Of a stretch of 64,000 nucleotides of DNA, positions 21,150-33,600 are shown one piece after another. How positions within the stretch are numbered: the stretch's first letter is position 1; each line of letters opens with the position of its first letter. Position numbers and translations under genes: made by a program. The notes under the pieces are model-generated. The model had not been told where the DNA came from. It saw only the letters and a list, made by a program, of their open reading frames with translations, and searched no databases. Origin of the DNA: Schistosoma haematobium (taxonomy: Eukaryota; Platyhelminthes; Trematoda; Strigeidida; Schistosomatidae); assembly GCF_000699445.3 (NCBI RefSeq), contig NC_067195.1, positions 85,942,569-86,006,568 on the forward strand. The letters are read 5' to 3'.

Positions 21150-23330
21150 ACAGACAGTCAGAGGAATGAAGCGAAGAGAAGAAAGCAAAGTGAAATAACA
21201 TGCGAAGGAGTAGGCTCGTGAGCCACCTGATTTAATCAAGAGTTAGTCATTATTTACAGTCAGGTTATAGACATGTGATTAATGGGATAAGAGGTGAACA
21301 CACATGCGCTCAAATATAAACAGTCAGGGTAGACAAGTGAATGATTAACAAGTTCAAAATGTGAATCAAGAATGAACAAACTGTCTTTTCTATAAGCTGG
21401 AATAAGCTATGTGGGCTTCACATAGCAACCGACACTGGAGTTAATATAGAACCAAAGTCAACTTGGTCACTTTTAAAATTACTTAGTGATTAATTGACAT
21501 CTGATATGCCCTCACTTTTCTCGTCCTCAAAAGCACAGAATTTACGAAGACACTATAAAAGTATTTGCAAACACAGAACGAATTACTTGTTAGCTGACTA
21601 TCGAATTTCCCACATTCACCAATAAATGAAACTCATTGCATCGACACGTCATTGAAGCTCCATCTATCAACGTTTTCAAAAAGAAGCTGAATCAATTGAG
21701 TAACTATAACTTCCAGTGTTAAAACAGGACACTGGACCTCCAGTCTGCTCCAAAAGAAACTTCAAATGGTTCAAATGTTTGTGGACGGAATAGAAGAAGC
21801 TTTCGCTTAACAGGTCTCCGTGTCTAGTAGCGGAGATCACGAATAACTCCAGGCAGGAACCGACGTATGTTAACGATAAAAGAGGAAAAAGAAACAGTTA
21901 GATCAAAGTAATATGCTATCCGTAATCCTTAAGAATAGATCAAGTTGCACCTTAGAGAAATCCTGGGAAATCGCTTGGACTAGCTCGGCCGGCAGTGAAT
22001 TCCAGCATTTGACAACTCTTAAGGAGTAGAGGTTGTGTCTACAGTCCATTCTGCTATGTTGTGTCTCCAGTTTTTGGGTGTTATCCCTTAGGTTGGTGTT
22101 AGGATCAAGCTTAAGTAGGTGTTTAAGGGGATGTCTAGAAGTGTTAATGATACTGTAAGCCATCAGAAGGTCACCTCTAAGACGCCTATAATCTAATGGG
22201 TATAGGTTAAGTGATTGGAGGTGCTCTTCATAAGGTTTGAATTTGAGCCCTCGAACTGATTTCGTGGCTCGCTGTTGGATACGATCCAGAGTGCACTTAT
22301 CCTTTTAGAGTGAGGGAGAAAATACTATATTTCCGTACTCTAAATGAGGACGGATAAAACTGTTGAAGATTATATGGAAAGTTCTTCCGTCAAACTGGCC
22401 AAAAATGCGCTTCAATGTTACCAGTGCAAGGTTTGCTCCCCATCCGATCAGCGATGGTTGTCCATTTGTCCACTGCAGTCAGCAGGTCGGTCACATAAGA
22501 TTTACTCTTCCTGAAACCATGCTGTTTGGGTGAGAAGAAATGTAAGGAAAGTAAATAGTCATGCGTACCATCGCATATCAGGGACTCCATGAGTTTTGAA
22601 GGCATCGAGAGAAGAGCCACCGGCCGGTAACTTGAAGTTCCATTGCGTCGACCTCCTTTGAATGTTGGTATGATGTGAGCCAGCTTCCAATTTTCCGGCA
22701 CTTTTCCTCGACTTAGTGAGTGTGAGAACATCACGCTAAGCGGCATTGCCAGGATTGACGCTGCCTCCCTCAGTATAGCAGAATGGACTATATCTCGGCC
22801 AGGAAACGTGTCTTTTCTTAGGTGATGCAGCATCCGGAACACCAAGTCCGTGCTCAGGTTCACTACGGAAAGTCCTTTGGAGTTGCAGATGAAGCTGTCA
22901 TCAGTATAGTTGATGTGGGTGGGTTGAAATGTCCGAGAGTACCGTTCAGCCAAAAGGTTAGCAGCGTCGCCGTCGTTAGGACCTAGCAGTTGAGAAAATC
23001 CAGTTTTGGCTTAACGAAGAGAGGCTGCATAACGGAATAAACTTTTCGGATTAGAGACAAATTTATCCATAAGTTTTGTCTGATACTGAAGCCTGTCTTC
23101 TCTTATAGCCTTCGTGCGTATGTTCCTTACGTGTCTGTATTGCATGTACGCTCCGTTGTTGTCAGTTCGTTTGTGTTCTGTCCAACAGTGCCTATTGCGG
23201 CTTAGCATGCGAAGACTGCGGTTCTTGATTATTGTAGGTTCCTTGTAGCTTTTGGGGAGCGTGTGAGGAACTGACTGCATTGTAGCACATGAGCAGTTAA
23301 AAAATCCAATGAGTATCCACATGTACTGTA
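21150..23330 (-). mobile_element. CR1/Jockey-like (SR1/Perere-type) LINE, internally deleted
   Basis: Minus strand: 23322-23011 N-terminal RT linker (RHVRNIRTKAIREDRLQYQT, PKSLFRYAASLR); 22953-22400 RT fingers (KDTFPGRDIVHSAILREAA, GTSSYRPVALLSMPSKLMES, PKQHGFRKSKS); 22390-21903 C-terminal part (FIRPHLEYGN-like, NLYSLRVVKCWNSLPAEL); then a ~750-bp 3' UTR. Between about 22415 and 22440 the sequence jumps from before RT motif A to well after the YADD region, so the catalytic core is absent. No copy of it could be active. Confidence 0.8.
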
Positions 23331-24892
23331 TTTGATAAAAGAATTACGAATAACGGAAACTCGATATAAATAATTCAACGTGAAACGTCTTATGACAATT
23401 ATCTTGTGACATTAAGGTTTTTTTACTGTATTAGCTTAATCAATTTATCTTGTTTTGTTACATCAAATCTTTCTGCTTTGGTCATTGTTAAGAAGTACTT
23501 CTGTTTTCGCAAATATGAACTTTGACCTTATTGGGAATTCCCTTACAAAAGGATATAAATACTTTTGTGTTTAGTGAGTACCATTATGTTACACATGATC
23601 TTTTTGAAATTTTATAAAAATATGTACATTCTAAACGTAAATGAAAACAATACATGTTTGTTTAAAATTTCATACATCTAAAGCTATATATATACGCATA
23701 TGCTTATAAACAAGTTTTATCATCTACTTCCAGGTATATTTGTCACAGAATACCAAGGATATATGTTATTCATCAATATATTTTTATTTTAAAATTGCTA
23801 ACTATCTCTATTAACTGAGGGAAGCTGTATGCAATGCTACCAACTTTTAGTATTCATGGTAGTTTATAAGAATAGCCAGCCCAGCGATTTCATTTTTGTG
23901 GGAGTAAAGTTTCAGCTTTTTACTCAGAGCCGGGCACGTCATTAGCTTGATAATCCAATTTTGATTATAGAGCCTTATCAACCCTACTGAGTTAGCAGCC
24001 GGTAAAATGTGGGTATGTGCCCTTCTATTTAACTGACTGGAGGTTCAGATGCTCTTTTACTTGAAATAGAACGGGTATGTCACTCAAATGCTTGTTTAAC
24101 ATTGCCTTTTGCCCGTAGAACATTGCTTATAGAAGCAAAAACTAGGAATGCGTTGATAGTATTACGTTACATATTTTTTTGAATTAGTTTCTTTTCCAAA
24201 ATATAAGCCTAAGCATAATGTTGTCGGTCTAGATGTTTATGCGTGAACCAGGATCAGAAACTTATATTTTAGAAAACTACAGCGTCGACTACTCATATAT
24301 GTTTAAGAAGACAGAAGATAACACTTCAAAAAGTTTTTATTCGTAAAGGAAAGACGGCGATGTTTTCACAAATTCAGTACAAAATAACTAGTAGAATAGG
24401 TTCGAATTAAATGTCTAAATGTCCGTGTCAACATCTGCGATTTTGATTGTAATAGTCATATGAGTGAAACATCAACAGTAGTGGGAAGTAGTATTATAAT
24501 GATAACAGCCATCATAGAAACACTTTGTAAAAACATTTAGGACAGTGAAACCAAGGCGTGAGGAAATTCGAAGAATTAAAGGATTATTGCTCCGAGACAA
24601 TTCAGGAATTGTAGACTTCTTAATTGAAATTTATTGACTGACTAATCGTAATCTACATATTAATAGTTGGGTTATGCGATTCTAAAGTGGTCAGAATAAC
24701 CAAATTGAAACCGTTGTTTCAATATGTTCTTAAATTTAATGCAATGCATTATATTTAATTTGCCACTTATCGACTTTATTCGCTATACCTGAACCATATA
24801 TCTGCAGATCACTATCCTTAACTGATCTGTGTCAAACTATTGAGGGCCTAATCAAGTTAGACGGGAATGGTGTAACGAACAAACTAACTTCG
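23331..24892. other. Intergenic, nothing recognised
   Basis: AT-rich. A possible first exon of CCDC112 was sought here and not found. Confidence 0.5.
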
Positions 24893-25165
24893 AAGTCAAG
24901 GAGTGTAAATTCAGGGTCACCTCTTTCTAACTCTGCTCTTCTTTTTAGAAGGCAGCATCAATGTTATCTTGGTTGTCTGAGCGGAACATCTTACTGCCTT
25001 CATACCTCTATACAGTCAGCAGCACGATATTACCCTTAGATCTTAAGTTGCTGCTTTTATTTTTACCGTTCTCCAACCGATCTACTTGGAATGTTAGGAC
25101 CTCGAGGAAATATTGTTCCAGCCAGTATACCGCGACTGGTTCATCACAGTAGGTAAGCCCGACCA
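24893..25165 (-). repeat. Unassigned dispersed repeat, partial copy 2
   Basis: Same orientation as 3940-4460 (CTCTTCTTTTTAGAAGGCAGC, CTCTATACAGTCAGCAG, GTTCCAGCCAGTATA). It covers roughly the last half of that unit. Confidence 0.65.
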
Positions 25166-25462
25166 CCACATCACGGTAGCAGCAACGGTCTGGGTTTAGG
25201 CTTTGAATAACAAACTTATTTTGGACAGCTCTTTGATGCGATTGTCTTTAGGTTAATATAATCTGGTACATTTTGGTGTTCTCACTAGCGTTATCTACAA
25301 TTACCAGTAGTATCTAGTTCCTGATTCTTGTTTTTTTAAACTAGTGCAGATATCTCTGAATAAACTTCAAGATGAATATACACTTTTGTAAATGATAAAC
25401 ACTTGACTATTTTTTCTGAAAAAACTAACCAATAGTACATAATACACAAGTTTTCTTTTCAG

Positions 25463-25554
25463 AGGTTTCTTTTAAAAAATCAAGTGATGGAAATAGAACG
25501 TAAAAATCATGATCAAACTAATTTCACTTCTGATCTACGTCTACTAGACTATCA
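25463..25554 (+). CDS. CCDC112: CCDC112 exon a (first seen)
   Basis: After [30 protein letters not shown]..., donor GTAAGT, phase 2. An upstream exon with the start codon is expected. Confidence 0.75.
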
Positions 25555-28500
25555 GTAAGTAATTAAAATTATTAACCCTACTGTATATTTTTTCTTTTTG
25601 ATTCTTTTAAAGATCAAAAAAGTTCTATAAAAATTCTTTCCAATTGTTGAGCAAATTATCTTTACATCATAAAGAAATTAAATCTATTTTAGAATATTCT
25701 CAAGATTTAAAATCAGTTCTCCTGACTGATGGTATGTGGTTTGATTGAGCTTCTGTTAAGTAACAAATATATATGATCTCTTTACGTATGTTTAGGCAAA
25801 AAATATCATCAAAAACTGTTCAAATTTCGTACATTGGTCGAATTGTTCAGTTCAAAAAAATCACAAATTGTAAATAAACAATTAAATCATGGGAATTGTA
25901 CGTGACATTAAAATATGTTGTGATACTCTTTATAGGCGTAAAAGAGTTACAAAATCTACTGAAAAGTATTGAGGAAATTCTAACAGAATACAAAACAGAG
26001 GAGAGAATGATGTAAGTCACTTGACTTTGCGTGTTTTTTTAGTCTTTTATGAGGCTCAGTATTTTGATTATGGTATGGAATCCACAAATCTAAACACGGT
26101 TCATTAATTTAAAAATTAAAACTTAAACAAAAGTATATTGAGCAAATTAAGAATTGTGTTTTTTGTCCGAAAACACCAAACATCTATTGTCTACCTTGCA
26201 GCGCTGAATAAAATATGCTTTGATAGCTATTTTTGTATACTAATCTTAAGTAGGTTTTACTTTATTGCCAGTTCGTACACTGAACAGATTATTCTACAGG
26301 TTTCACTCATTATTTCTTAGACAGCTGGTATTTAGAAGCTATTTGTTGAACATTTCGTGCATGTTATCTAGTTTTGCAACAAATAATTACTAACAAGTGG
26401 ATGAACTCCATGATAATGCTTTTACACACTACGGTGATTGATTTTAGCATACAGTTTGGATAAAGTATAGGTTCTTGAAATATCTCGAATTAGTTTGACT
26501 GAAATGTTAAAGGAAACATAAACCGACGTTGAAATTTTGCAGTTTTATTCATGCATTGCATAACAATATCATATCGATATTATACATTGATAAACATCTT
26601 GAACTCGTTATAACTTTTATGAACATTTAAAAAATGTTCTTAAACGGTTGCTTTTTGTATTTTTAAAAAAATCTTTTCCTAATTATTAGTGCTGAAGCAT
26701 TACTTCAACAAGAAGTTGAATTATGGCAAGACTGTTTAAATATGGAGCATCGAATAAGTGTTTGGGAGAATGATTCAAAATGGCCAGATAAAATTAATTC
26801 AAAAATTCAAAATAGAGAACATTCAATTAATTCGTTGACACGTTTAAGTATTGGAAGTAAAAACTTACCAGCTGAAGTAAACGAATTTCAAGTAAGTATA
26901 TTTCAGCAAATTGAAAATAAAAAATATACCGTTCCACATCGTCAGCTGTAAAGAGAATAAAACATTTTGACGGCACTCATTCTTCTATCATACATTAAAT
27001 CCAGCCTAGCTGGTAATCCTGTATCATATGTTTTTGTAGTTTAAAAAAAACCAATAATCCGTGATGTATGTGTTGTCACTGTTCTGCATCATAATACAGT
27101 GTACAGTTTGGATAAGGGTGGGAAGTACTTTTGATGAGCATTTCAAAATTATACTTCTACATTGAACTCTATTCCAAGACAGCTACTACTTAAAAAGTTA
27201 ATCAGCGTCTAGACAGACAGTTGGGTAACTAACTACCTATGTTCTTACTTTTCTGGAAGAGAATAGTACATTGTGTTTGGAGGAAAGTGTACAACGTCTC
27301 TACCGATTCAAGAAGATGTGTCACAAAGAGTTGTTCTTTCCCCTTTTCCGCTATCTTTTTTCTTGTATGTTCTGTCATTTTTCACAGAAAACACTTGTTA
27401 AATATGAGAATTATCTCACTTCTTACTTCCTTATATATCCCTTTAAAATGAATCATTTTGGTGTCTTTTTGAACGATGGTTTGCTGTTAAATTTCTCATA
27501 ATGGGTTTTTTTGTGGAGATTTTTAGAAATTTCACAAGTTGAAATCATGAGCCAATTGAAGTTAGACATTAACACCGTTGGATGCCGGCTCAGTGGTCTA
27601 GTGGTTAAGTGCTCGCGCGCGAAGCCAGTAGGTCCCGGGTTCGATCCCCGCGGGGGGCGGGTTCGTGGATGCGCACTGCTGAGGAGTCCCGCACTAGGAC
27701 GAAACGGCCGCCCAGTGCTTCCAGGTTTTCTATGGTGGTCTAGCTTCGATTGGCCCATGATTTCAACTTGTGAAATTTCTCATACTCAACCTTTCAAAAT
27801 TTCAATTACAGCCCGAGACATGAATTACACTTAAACACTTTTTTGGAACCCCATAAAGTTTGTACTACTGAAGATTCTGCAATAAAAACAGTGTCTAAGG
27901 TCATTTATCTCGGTATAGGTGTGTCCTCTGGTCTCTTTTGGTCTTCTCATTGTTCTATTATTATCGAGGGAAGTTTTTCATCCGACTTTTGATACAAAGA
28001 AGCTGCATGCTTTCGGCATTACTCGACATTCAATGTTGTGATTTGTTAATTCTTTCATATTACTTACCATTAGTTATTGTTCTCCATTATGCTCATTCGA
28101 GCTATTGAGAAAAGATCTTGCTGTTTCTTAGAGAGTTTTGAAAGAAGTCTGTAAGTTGTGTGGTGAATCTTTTGAGGTCATTAATAATGTGGCTATAGAT
28201 AGACATCTTAAATCTTACGAACTCCTGACAAGTGTTATCTAATCCTACACTAACCATCTACTTCGTTTATATCGCTAGTTTTGCAAATCTTCTGGTAGAA
28301 CGAGACGTCAATACATTAGAATTCATACACACAAACAAAAATATAAAGGGCTATAATACTTTATCTTGTGAATATATACCATGTGTTGAATAGGTTGTTA
28401 GAAGTGATCTAATCAATAACTTGTATTCTTAAACATGTTCCGTATTAAAAGTTGTATAGATTCCAATCTTATTAAAAGCATTTCATTTAACTTCAGGTAG

Positions 28501-30561
28501 TTTATTAGCTTCATTTGTATATGTATGTATGTAGTTTCATTTTTTTAATTTTTGTTTTGTAAAAGAAGCTTGTTGAAGTACTTTGTACTGATAATTCTAT
28601 ATTGTACTAAACACATAGCATCGAATAAAATCATGACCACCATTGAAAACCTGTAAGCACTGGACGGCCGTTTCGTCCTATTATGAGACTCCTTAGCAGT
28701 GCGCATTCACAATCCCGCCCCTGGGATTCTAACAGAGGGCGTTCAGTCTCGTGCGCGAACGCTTAACCTATAGGCCACTGAAATGACCGGCATTCAACGG
28801 TGTCATTGGCTCACCTGCTGAATAAAGCCATTGATAATAATGATTATAGTAATAATAATGATAATGATGATAATAACTTGTGATAATGCAGTTTGGCATT
28901 TTATAATATGGTTGCATTTTGAGATGACAATATTACCTCTTCTATTAAATAAATGTAAAAAGAATATGAGTCATTGGATTTTTGTACAGCAAAATACTCA
29001 CTCTTAGTACATTACGAAATCGATGGTACATACTGTTAAATACTTCATTCTTGAGACAGTACAATGATACTAATACACATAAGCTTTTAACTGATGCTCG
29101 ATTAAAGTTTACCCATCACAGAAAAATCGTTTCCTGATAATTTTGTTCTTTTGACCATATTAATGATTTAGCTTGTATATAATACGAAAATAGTTTATCC
29201 TCTCATACTTAGCCAGTACTGTCGTACGATTACAGGAGGCATTTAAAACTTCACTCATCCAGGAAAATATATATAAGTTCGTCAAATAAAAAAAGTATAA
29301 TATCACGCAATCGAAACTTTATTCAAATGCTTAACCCATCTGAATAGTTCTTCAGTTTATGCTTATATCAAATGTATAGAGGACTTACTCACTTACTTAC
29401 TTACGTCTGTTACTCTTCATGGAGGAGTATAGGCTGAGCACCAGCACTCTCCATTCAACCCTGTCCTAAGCAATCCTTTCCAATTCTTTCTAGTTGTTAT
29501 TCATCCTTTTCATATGTATAGAGTCATTCACATTACATGACAGTTCCTCTGATTCTTTTTTTGTTTCCATTCTTATGATTAAAAAGTATTCAGTAATCAT
29601 TTAAAACATCAATAGATGTCAATTTATGTAGTAAAACATTTGGATATTACATTTCTTTTTGAATTATAGAACTTTTTAGATAATCATGGTGGACGAACTG
29701 GTGGTTGGACTGAAGATGAACATTTAAAATTTTTAAAATATTACAAAATTAAGAAATTCAAATATAAAAATGACTGTAAAGATCCTGAAAATGAAGAGTC
29801 CAATAATCCTGATCATGATCATCCTCATGAAGAAGAAGAAGAAAACGAATTGTCTACTTTGACAATAGATCATCATGAACAACAAACAATAAAAGATGAA
29901 AATTTAGATAAAATAAATAAAGATAATACTAATGTGAATATGAATGTATTACATGATGAACTTGCAAATATAATCATGACTAAAACACCAAAAGAAATAG
30001 CTGAACATGAAAAATGGTGGAAAGAATTTCAAAAATTTGAAAATGCAAAACGTAAAGCGATTAAAATATGGAGTGAAAATAGGGTATGATTTATAAAAAT
30101 GTCATTATATTTATTGATTTATTATATATATATATATATATCAGAAGAGGTTTTGTAGCGATTGTAGTAATTTCAACAGTTCAGATCATGAGATCTGATA
30201 CTAATTAACATATGCTCACTAGTGACTGGCTTCAAGAAGTATATCCTGAAGTTCTAGTGAGAAGCAGTGACCAGTGGAGTTCGACCAGGTCTGTTATACG
30301 ATAGTAACTCACTGATGACAATGGTGAATGTGTCGCTCAATTTTGTGGACTAGTTGAAGTTAGACATTAACGCCATTGGATGCCAGCTCAGTGGTCTAAT
30401 TGGTTAAGCGCGAGACTGATGGATCCTGGGTTCGAATCTCGCGAGGCGGAGTTGTGGATGCGTACTGCTGAGAAGCCCCACAATAGGACGAAACGGCCGT
30501 CCAGTGCTTCCAGATTTTCCATGGTGGTTTAGCTTCAATTGACTCATGATTTCAACTGTTG

Positions 30562-30624
<63 letters not shown>

Positions 30625-33600
30625 ATACAAAGTTAACTAATCATACTTCTATTCTATCAATCTAACTATTTTGGCAGATACATGTGAATGCTATAGCATG
30701 TTACACACATTCATTTCCAATCACTTTCGTATTTAGTAGTATGTCCATACCTGTGATAACTTTAATTTTAAAATATAATAAGCTCTAAGCAATTGATATG
30801 AACCTAACGAAAGAAAATGGAACCATTTATATATTCTATACTAATCATTGTTTTTACTCTATTCGAATTGGAATTTTTATTAGAATGAATTGGTTCATGA
30901 CTTGAAATTTTTTGAAAGAAAAGATTTATAAACTCTTGCGAAATATCTAAACATTAGGCTACAGCATTCATGTACATATCCTAGAGCAAAAGTTGAAACC
31001 ATAGTAATTGGAGATGAATATTAATCACTAAGTCGAAGTAAACACGATCCGATTACTGCTTATAGTCTTACTGCCTCTACCACTACGGGATTTGAATCGA
31101 CAACAGCATCTCTGTGCTAATGTGGTGTGGAAACTCGAACTGATGTACGTACGTACGAAGTTCTACGTTGTTACTGACTGACTTTAAGTTCAAAATATAA
31201 CCATTCTTAAGACCTTGATAAAGAGATGAACTTTACACACAATACTGTGTACACAAATGATGTTCTAAATTTAAGGATGGTGTAAATATTTGAAGTGTAA
31301 GTTAGTTTTAGGCGTATAACGTTTTGACAGGACTTTGTAAACTACATCTTAATACTCAGAATACACTATATGGTACCGATTAGGTAAATTAATCGTCTAT
31401 GAATGTTATTCGAAAAAAAGGTAATTTTTTTCAGGAAAAAGACTCAGTCCTTCTTTGAGTTTTGATGACATATCTTTCTCAAACTTCAAAGGTTGCTTAA
31501 TGACAAAGATTTTACTATTCGAAGTATGGTTTATTTTTTATTGTCGGGACAGTACACCAAATCGAAACAATTAGTAGTACCATTTTATGTTACTTAGTGA
31601 CAGTAAGTATTTTCAGCAGATATGAAATCAAATCTATTCGGGAATCATTAGCTGGATGTACCTGCATCTGAGTTAATGTTCACTCTGGGACTCGAACCCG
31701 GTACCGTCCGCTTTAAACTACATCGGGTTATCCACTCAGATACTGAGTCCTCATAGAACGGAACGTACTTCCTGGATTCCATTGTTATCCACTATCCATA
31801 TTTGCAATATCGAAGTAATACACGCAGGATACACATATGCCAACAAGTGACTGATCAACTGCAGTCCTAAATATCAATCCGAAAATTCAAACAATACCAA
31901 GTGAATTTAATTAGTAGTAATATTTTATATTACTTATAAATAGTAAGTAGTTTCAACACGTATAAAATTGAATCGTGATATCAGTTCGAAAAATGTTAAA
32001 AAATCCAAGTTCATTCATGTGATTTGCTTATGATTTAAGAATAATCGGGCATAATTAAATCTTGACCTTCTTAGCTAATCACCATCCAAATCTTATATTT
32101 GACTATATTTCAAATTATGTATTCCATTTACTCAACAATTTATTCAATACCTTAATTACATCATAACTCATGAAATTATCTTTTCATTGAAATTTTTAAA
32201 AAACTATGATATCAGGCATTTCTATAGCACTAACAAACGTATATCAAACTCTTTACATTGAGAAAAATAGTCAGCCAGTCAGCTATAATTTACGAACAGG
32301 CACATATATGCATCGGTCCAAGTTGTCATACCTCATTAACACAACATGATGAACACCAAATTCATAGGAGCATTTACTTCAACGGCAGTATTATATGTAA
32401 AAGAGTGTATATAAGCATCTAATACAGGGAGAAAGAATTAGTTCAAAGGAAGAAGGGTACAAAGTAATTTTAACTTCACAGTTTAAAGCAAGACAGCGAG
32501 TGTATACACCAACACCAGTCTGATCAGCCCTGATGAATTGGTGTCTGACGAAATCTCAGCACGGATTCGAAAAGCTCGTTTGGCTTTTGCCAACTTACGT
32601 CACCTATGGCGAAGGCGAGATATCCGTCTATCAATAAAAGGACGAGTATACTGCGCGGCAGTCCGTTCTGTTTTAATTTACGGCAGCAAAACATGGCCAT
32701 TAAGAGTAGAAAACACTCGTAAGCTACTAGTATTTGACCACAGATGCCTTAGAAATATTGCTGGCGTCTGTTGGGATCACCGGGTAAGTAATAGTGAGGT
32801 TAGACGCAAGGTATTAGGGAATGATGGTAAATCAATTGATGAGGTTGTGAATCTTCATCGACTGAGATGGTTGGGTCACGTGTTACGTATGCCCGAACAC
32901 CGATTACCACGACGTGCAATGTTAACCGGTGTTGGAGATGGTTGGAAGAGAATTAGGGGCGGCCAAACCAAAACGTGGCATCAGTGCTTGAAGTCACTAA
33001 CTTCTAGTCTGAGCCATGTTGGTAGATGCAGACTACTTAGTTGGGGTCCACGTGACTATCGTAACCGATGGTTGGAGACTCTTGGTGACATGACTCGGAA
33101 TCGATCACAATGGCGTCGGTGTATACACTCCTTGTCTTCCCTTAAACTAATAGATTAAAATCGCTTCATATCTTCCTTTCTACGTACTAATTCTTTCTTC
33201 CTGTACTGTATCCTTATATGCAATCTTTCCTTTATATATTACCACCATTGAGTTAACTACTTCTATGAATCTGGTGTTCGTATTGTTGTTGTTAATGAGG
33301 TATGGCAACTTGGACCGATGTATATATGTGCCTGGTCCTACGTTGTAGCTGACTGACTGACTGACACCTACACCATTGTGATTGATTCTGAGTCATGTCA
33401 CACAGAGTCCTCTAACCAATGGTTACGACAGTCACGCAGACCCCAACCAAGTAGTCTGCATCTATCAACATGGCTCAGACCAGAAGGTAGTGACTTTGTG
33501 GACTGATGCCATGTTTTGGCTTGACCACCCCTAATTTTCTTCCATCTGTCTCCAACACTAGTCAACATTGCGCGTCGCGATAATCGATGTTCAGGTATAC

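Noticed and set aside
27594..27660. A possible functional tRNA gene (perfect box B, good box A)
   Set aside because: It does not fold with an acceptor stem, and it is embedded in the repeated SINE B body with a hammerhead directly after it.
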